A stretch of 64,000 bases of DNA. It comes from Schizophyllum amplum (lineage: Eukaryota > Basidiomycota > Agaricomycetes > Agaricales > Schizophyllaceae). The notes under the pieces were generated by a model. The model had not been told where the DNA came from. It did no database searches and saw only the letters and a program-made list of their open reading frames with translations. Of the stretch, positions 60,960 through 64,000 are shown piece after piece. Position numbers and translations under genes: made by a program. How positions within the stretch are numbered: the first letter of the stretch is position 1; each line of letters opens with the position of its first letter. The stretch is taken from contig VDMD01000055.1 in assembly GCA_007026445.1 (NCBI GenBank), forward strand, positions 62,001 through 126,000, in the 5' to 3' direction.

Positions 60960-61252
60960 ATTCGCTCAGATAAGTGACTAGGCGGACCGGCGCAGAGGGG
61001 ATGTCGCGCGATGGCGGGCGTGATGGTACGGAGCAGGTTCAACGAGCGTCAATTTACGTTCTTCGTCACGTGGCCGCGTAGCGTGGCAAGCAATGGATGG
61101 CTGTGCAAGTTCGACTTTCGTCGGAGCCGCTGCTGGCAGTTCGTTCGATTATGGTTTCAGCTGAGTCCTTGTCATACGCGGCGGCCTTTCTCCCAGTCTA
61201 TGATTATATACGGTAATTGCTAACCTCGTTATTTGTTCATCATTGCCCATCT
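60960..61252. other. Short intergenic, upstream of the Aurora kinase
   Basis: 293 bp, no gene. Confidence 0.4.
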
Positions 61253-63256
61253 TCAGCACTCCTTCGTCACGTACGTTGCACCCGTCTTCATCCTTCCCTC
61301 CTTGTCTACCCGCACTTCCTCGGTATCAAACGCCACCTTCACCTCATACGTCTCCGCATCGCCCACCTCAATCATCGTAAGGTTGGCCAAATCGGGCAGC
61401 TCCACGCCGTCTTTGTACCACGAGATGGTGTACGCCTCCTCAATATCGACCGCGGCGTCGCGGAACTGGCCCACGGGCACCAATTGTACAGAGAGCGTAT
61501 GTCCACTGCTGCAGCTCTCCTGGAAACCGTCAATGAGGTCAACGTCTTTGAGGAGCGTGAGCCAGAGGCCCTCCATGCAGACACTGCAGAAACTCGAGGC
61601 GGTGACGAGGCGCATGAGACAGTCCTCGTTCGTGGGGCGATAGGTTGTGGTGTTCGTCTCGGAGTACCTGCAGAGAAAGGCGATTATTGAAGGCAAATAG
61701 AGAGGAGGGCAATTCACTTACGTCGGATAGATGCTATATGCGCCCGGCGTCATGTCAAACCTTGCCGCGCGTTAGTGCTCATCAAGCCAAAATTAAACGC
61801 GCACGACTCACTCATCTTCGTCACCATACTCGATGATCTCGGCGTTGCAGAGCTGTGCCGCGCCCTCCCGCTCGCTATTCACAAGTTCGAACACAAGCTC
61901 ATGCTCCCCACCCCCCAACCCCTCCTCCACCAAAAAGTCATAATGCCACCTATCCATCCCCAGTCCCACCTTCGGCGTCCACCCCAAATCCTTCCCATCG
62001 ATCGTCACCCGCGCATCGCCCATCTCCGGCAGCCCCGACAGCGAGAAGCGCACCAGGTAGCGCGAGTACGTGCCCGCGGAGTCGAAGGTTACGCTCCACG
62101 GCGTGCTCGTGTTCAGCAGCGTCCACGGATACGTCTGCATGGGCATCACGGAGCGTTCGACGCGCGGCGCGGGTGTGGTGAGCCAGTGGCCCCAGCCGAT
62201 GGCGTCCGGGGTATCAGCGGCGTTGACGCCAGAGTAGGCGTACCCGCCGTCGTACTCCTCGCCGACGGGGATGATAGAGTGCCCGAGCTCGTGCCGAAGG
62301 ATGAGGGGGCCGTTGGCGATGGAGTTAGTGATTACGCTGCATGGGTGTGGGTTCCAAGATGACAGCACGGAAAAGCTGGAGCCTACGTGAAGCGACCACC
62401 GAGACCTATGATCTTCAGTCAAAGCCCTACGTGGGACTGATCACATACCGCCATACAATGGGCTGTTGCCTTGAGCAGTATCAGATACGGCGTGAGGTAT
62501 ATATGACCGATAGACACATACCAAGTAGAATGGGATAGTCACACTGGCTTCCTAGGGACTTGCACGCCGCGTCGGCGACCTCCGGCTTACCGTAGTAGAC
62601 AGCACGCAGCTCCGTACCATTGCGGTACAGGCCGAATGGCGTGCTGCACACACTTAGATCTTTGGCCTTCGGAACAAACGCTTGACTTGCTCTTTGAGGA
62701 CACCATCTTGCCCGAGACCGCTCTGCAGATCATTCGTCAGTGTTTCGGATTCTCGCAGGACCGATAAGTAACTCACCTCCCCGCTAGGCGAAAACGCCGC
62801 CCATATATTCAGCAGCGGCTTTACAGTGTTGAAGGTCTGGTTCCCGGTGATCTCGAGAGCCAGCGCATATGCATCGTTGATGAAGCGCTGCTTCTCCTCC
62901 GGAACGTCTGGGTGACTTGTGAGGAAGCAGGGAGGCGACGAAGGGCGAGCGTCCTCCACTCACAACCGTCGGAGAAGAAGACCAGGTCTACGCGGTTGTC
63001 GGACGAGCCATACACCATCAGAGGCTCGATTTCAAGGGTGGCGGCTCGACCTTGGATGCAACATGCGGAATGAGGGGCTGCTGATGATAGCTGCCGAAGA
63101 TCTGCTGCTCAGCGTACTCATCCCCGCCTATATCAATCGTTCAGCAGAACGTAAGATATTTCAAGCAGTGTGGCGCGCACCGTGCGTACCATGCGCCGCA
63201 CATACGCTGAACGCAAAGGCTGCAAGACCCAGAAGGATGATATTCGTGCGCGCCAT
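61253..63256 (-). CDS. Secreted peptidase of family M64
   Basis: Signal peptide MARTNIILLGLAAFAFSVCA. Next LEIEPLMVYGSSDNRVDLVF and FSDGYVPEEKQRFINDA (the family's conserved DGY block), NTVKPLLNIWAAFSPSGE, CTPFGLYRNGTELRAVYYGK, GSQCDYPILL, then the metal site HELGHSIIPVGEEYDGG. A long C-terminal region follows (SVTFDSAGTYSRYLVRFSLS, GWTPKVGLGMDRWHYDFLVE) and a Cys-containing tail ending at 61253. M64 enzymes (IgA-peptidase type) are zinc endopeptidases; His, Glu, His and a downstream Asp are present. One base is missing at 63036-63038, between the N-terminal segment (IPHVASKVEPPP) and LEIEP. Otherwise exons join in frame. Confidence 0.85.
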
Positions 63257-64000
63257 CGTCGCTCACGGGGAAGATGGATGGAGAAGAAAGGGTCGAGCAC
63301 GTAGCTCTGGCCTCTTCGCCAGATAAGATGCCCAGCGTGCAGGCCGCAGGAAGGTGGCTGAAAGCCGACGTGGGTGCGATAGGCACAGCGGGACGCGTCG
63401 ATTTCGATGTGATGTCACCTTCTCTATCGCATCGAAGACGAGAATGCGCGTGTGGACCTTGGGAAGGATAAGTTGCAGCTCCCGACGTAGATCCTATGTA
63501 GCTCGTGCGAAGTAGAAAGGTGAGGGGCATACTTGTAACGGGAAACAAGGTGGACTTGTGTCCAGTGGAGGGTTGGTGGAGGGGGAAGACAAGAATCCGG
63601 CCCGATATTCCGTACGCGCTTCTTGTTCTTGTGTTCCACGCGCAGTGAACGTTCTCTACGATTTCTGTCCATTGTGGCCATCCTCATTCGAGGCGTCTTC
63701 GATGCATAGTAACATAGGCTTGCGGCAAGACCGCGGAGTGCTCGCTAGGAAAGGCGTGTTGCACAACGCGAGTGAGCAACCTGTGCGTATTGTGCAGCGC
63801 AAGCAGTAAGTACGTGAGGTGGGCATGCGCGCCGCCGCCAGCGGCTGCGACGGGACCGCGGATGCCGCAGAAGGCAGCGGCGCCGCGATTGACGTCATAC
63901 ACTCAGCCCTGTGCCCTGGTGCAATGCGCTCGCCGCGCCTCCCGAGTTTGCGGTGTCCATAGTCCGTTCAAAAGGAGAGCTGCCGCTCTATGAACTTGTA
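63257..64000. other. Window end without a supported gene
   Basis: Only short minus-strand frames (63684-63902, 63656-63898) with no recognisable motif. The first part is the promoter of the M64 gene. Confidence 0.35.

Noticed and set aside
63656..63902. Minus-strand frames at the window end
   Set aside because: Low-complexity Ala/Pro/Arg composition without motif; the gene, if any, would lie outside the window.

Overview
The window is nuclear DNA of a filamentous basidiomycete, most likely a wood-decay agaricomycete. Genes are dense on both strands and most carry several 50-60 bp introns with GTRNGY donors. The content is typical of that group: F-box and BTB/POZ gene expansions, DUF6593, aryl-alcohol-oxidase-type GMC oxidoreductases, GH16, CE1 and M64 secreted enzymes, and the mitofusin Fzo1 beside housekeeping genes. 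No rRNA, convincing tRNA, CRISPR array or intact transposon was seen. Gene models were built by hand from open frames, splice consensus and comparison between paralogs inside the window.

Layout. 1-10.1 kb is accessory: the end of an F-box/LRR-like gene, three BTB/POZ genes and a head-to-head pair of type II membrane fucosyltransferase-like genes. 10.5-16.9 kb holds two tandem GMC oxidoreductases. 18.7-34.1 kb is mainly core: fzo1, a DUF6593 gene, thioredoxin reductase, a small unknown gene, a CxxC protein, the V-ATPase proteolipid, a decayed inverted copy of the small unknown gene, and the large NAD-glutamate dehydrogenase. 35.6-41.7 kb has an SDR and a second cluster of three BTB genes. 42.3-64 kb carries vts1, a 2OG-Fe(II) oxygenase, GH16, a protein kinase, an SDR, a CE1-like esterase, a secreted protein of three tandem units, a nuclear-looking acidic protein, an Aurora kinase and a secreted M64 peptidase.

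Two themes stand out. First, the six BTB genes share one architecture: an N-terminal BTB domain, phase-conserved introns, and a C-terminal part with a C-x4/5-C ... C-x2-C pattern followed by an FGL-W motif. I do not recognise that C-terminal part. Second, many reading frames break by exactly one missing base, usually in a short C or G run. This also happens in genes expected to be essential or well conserved (the Aurora kinase, the vts1 SAM domain). Uncorrected assembly deletions are therefore the leading explanation for most apparent pseudogenes here.
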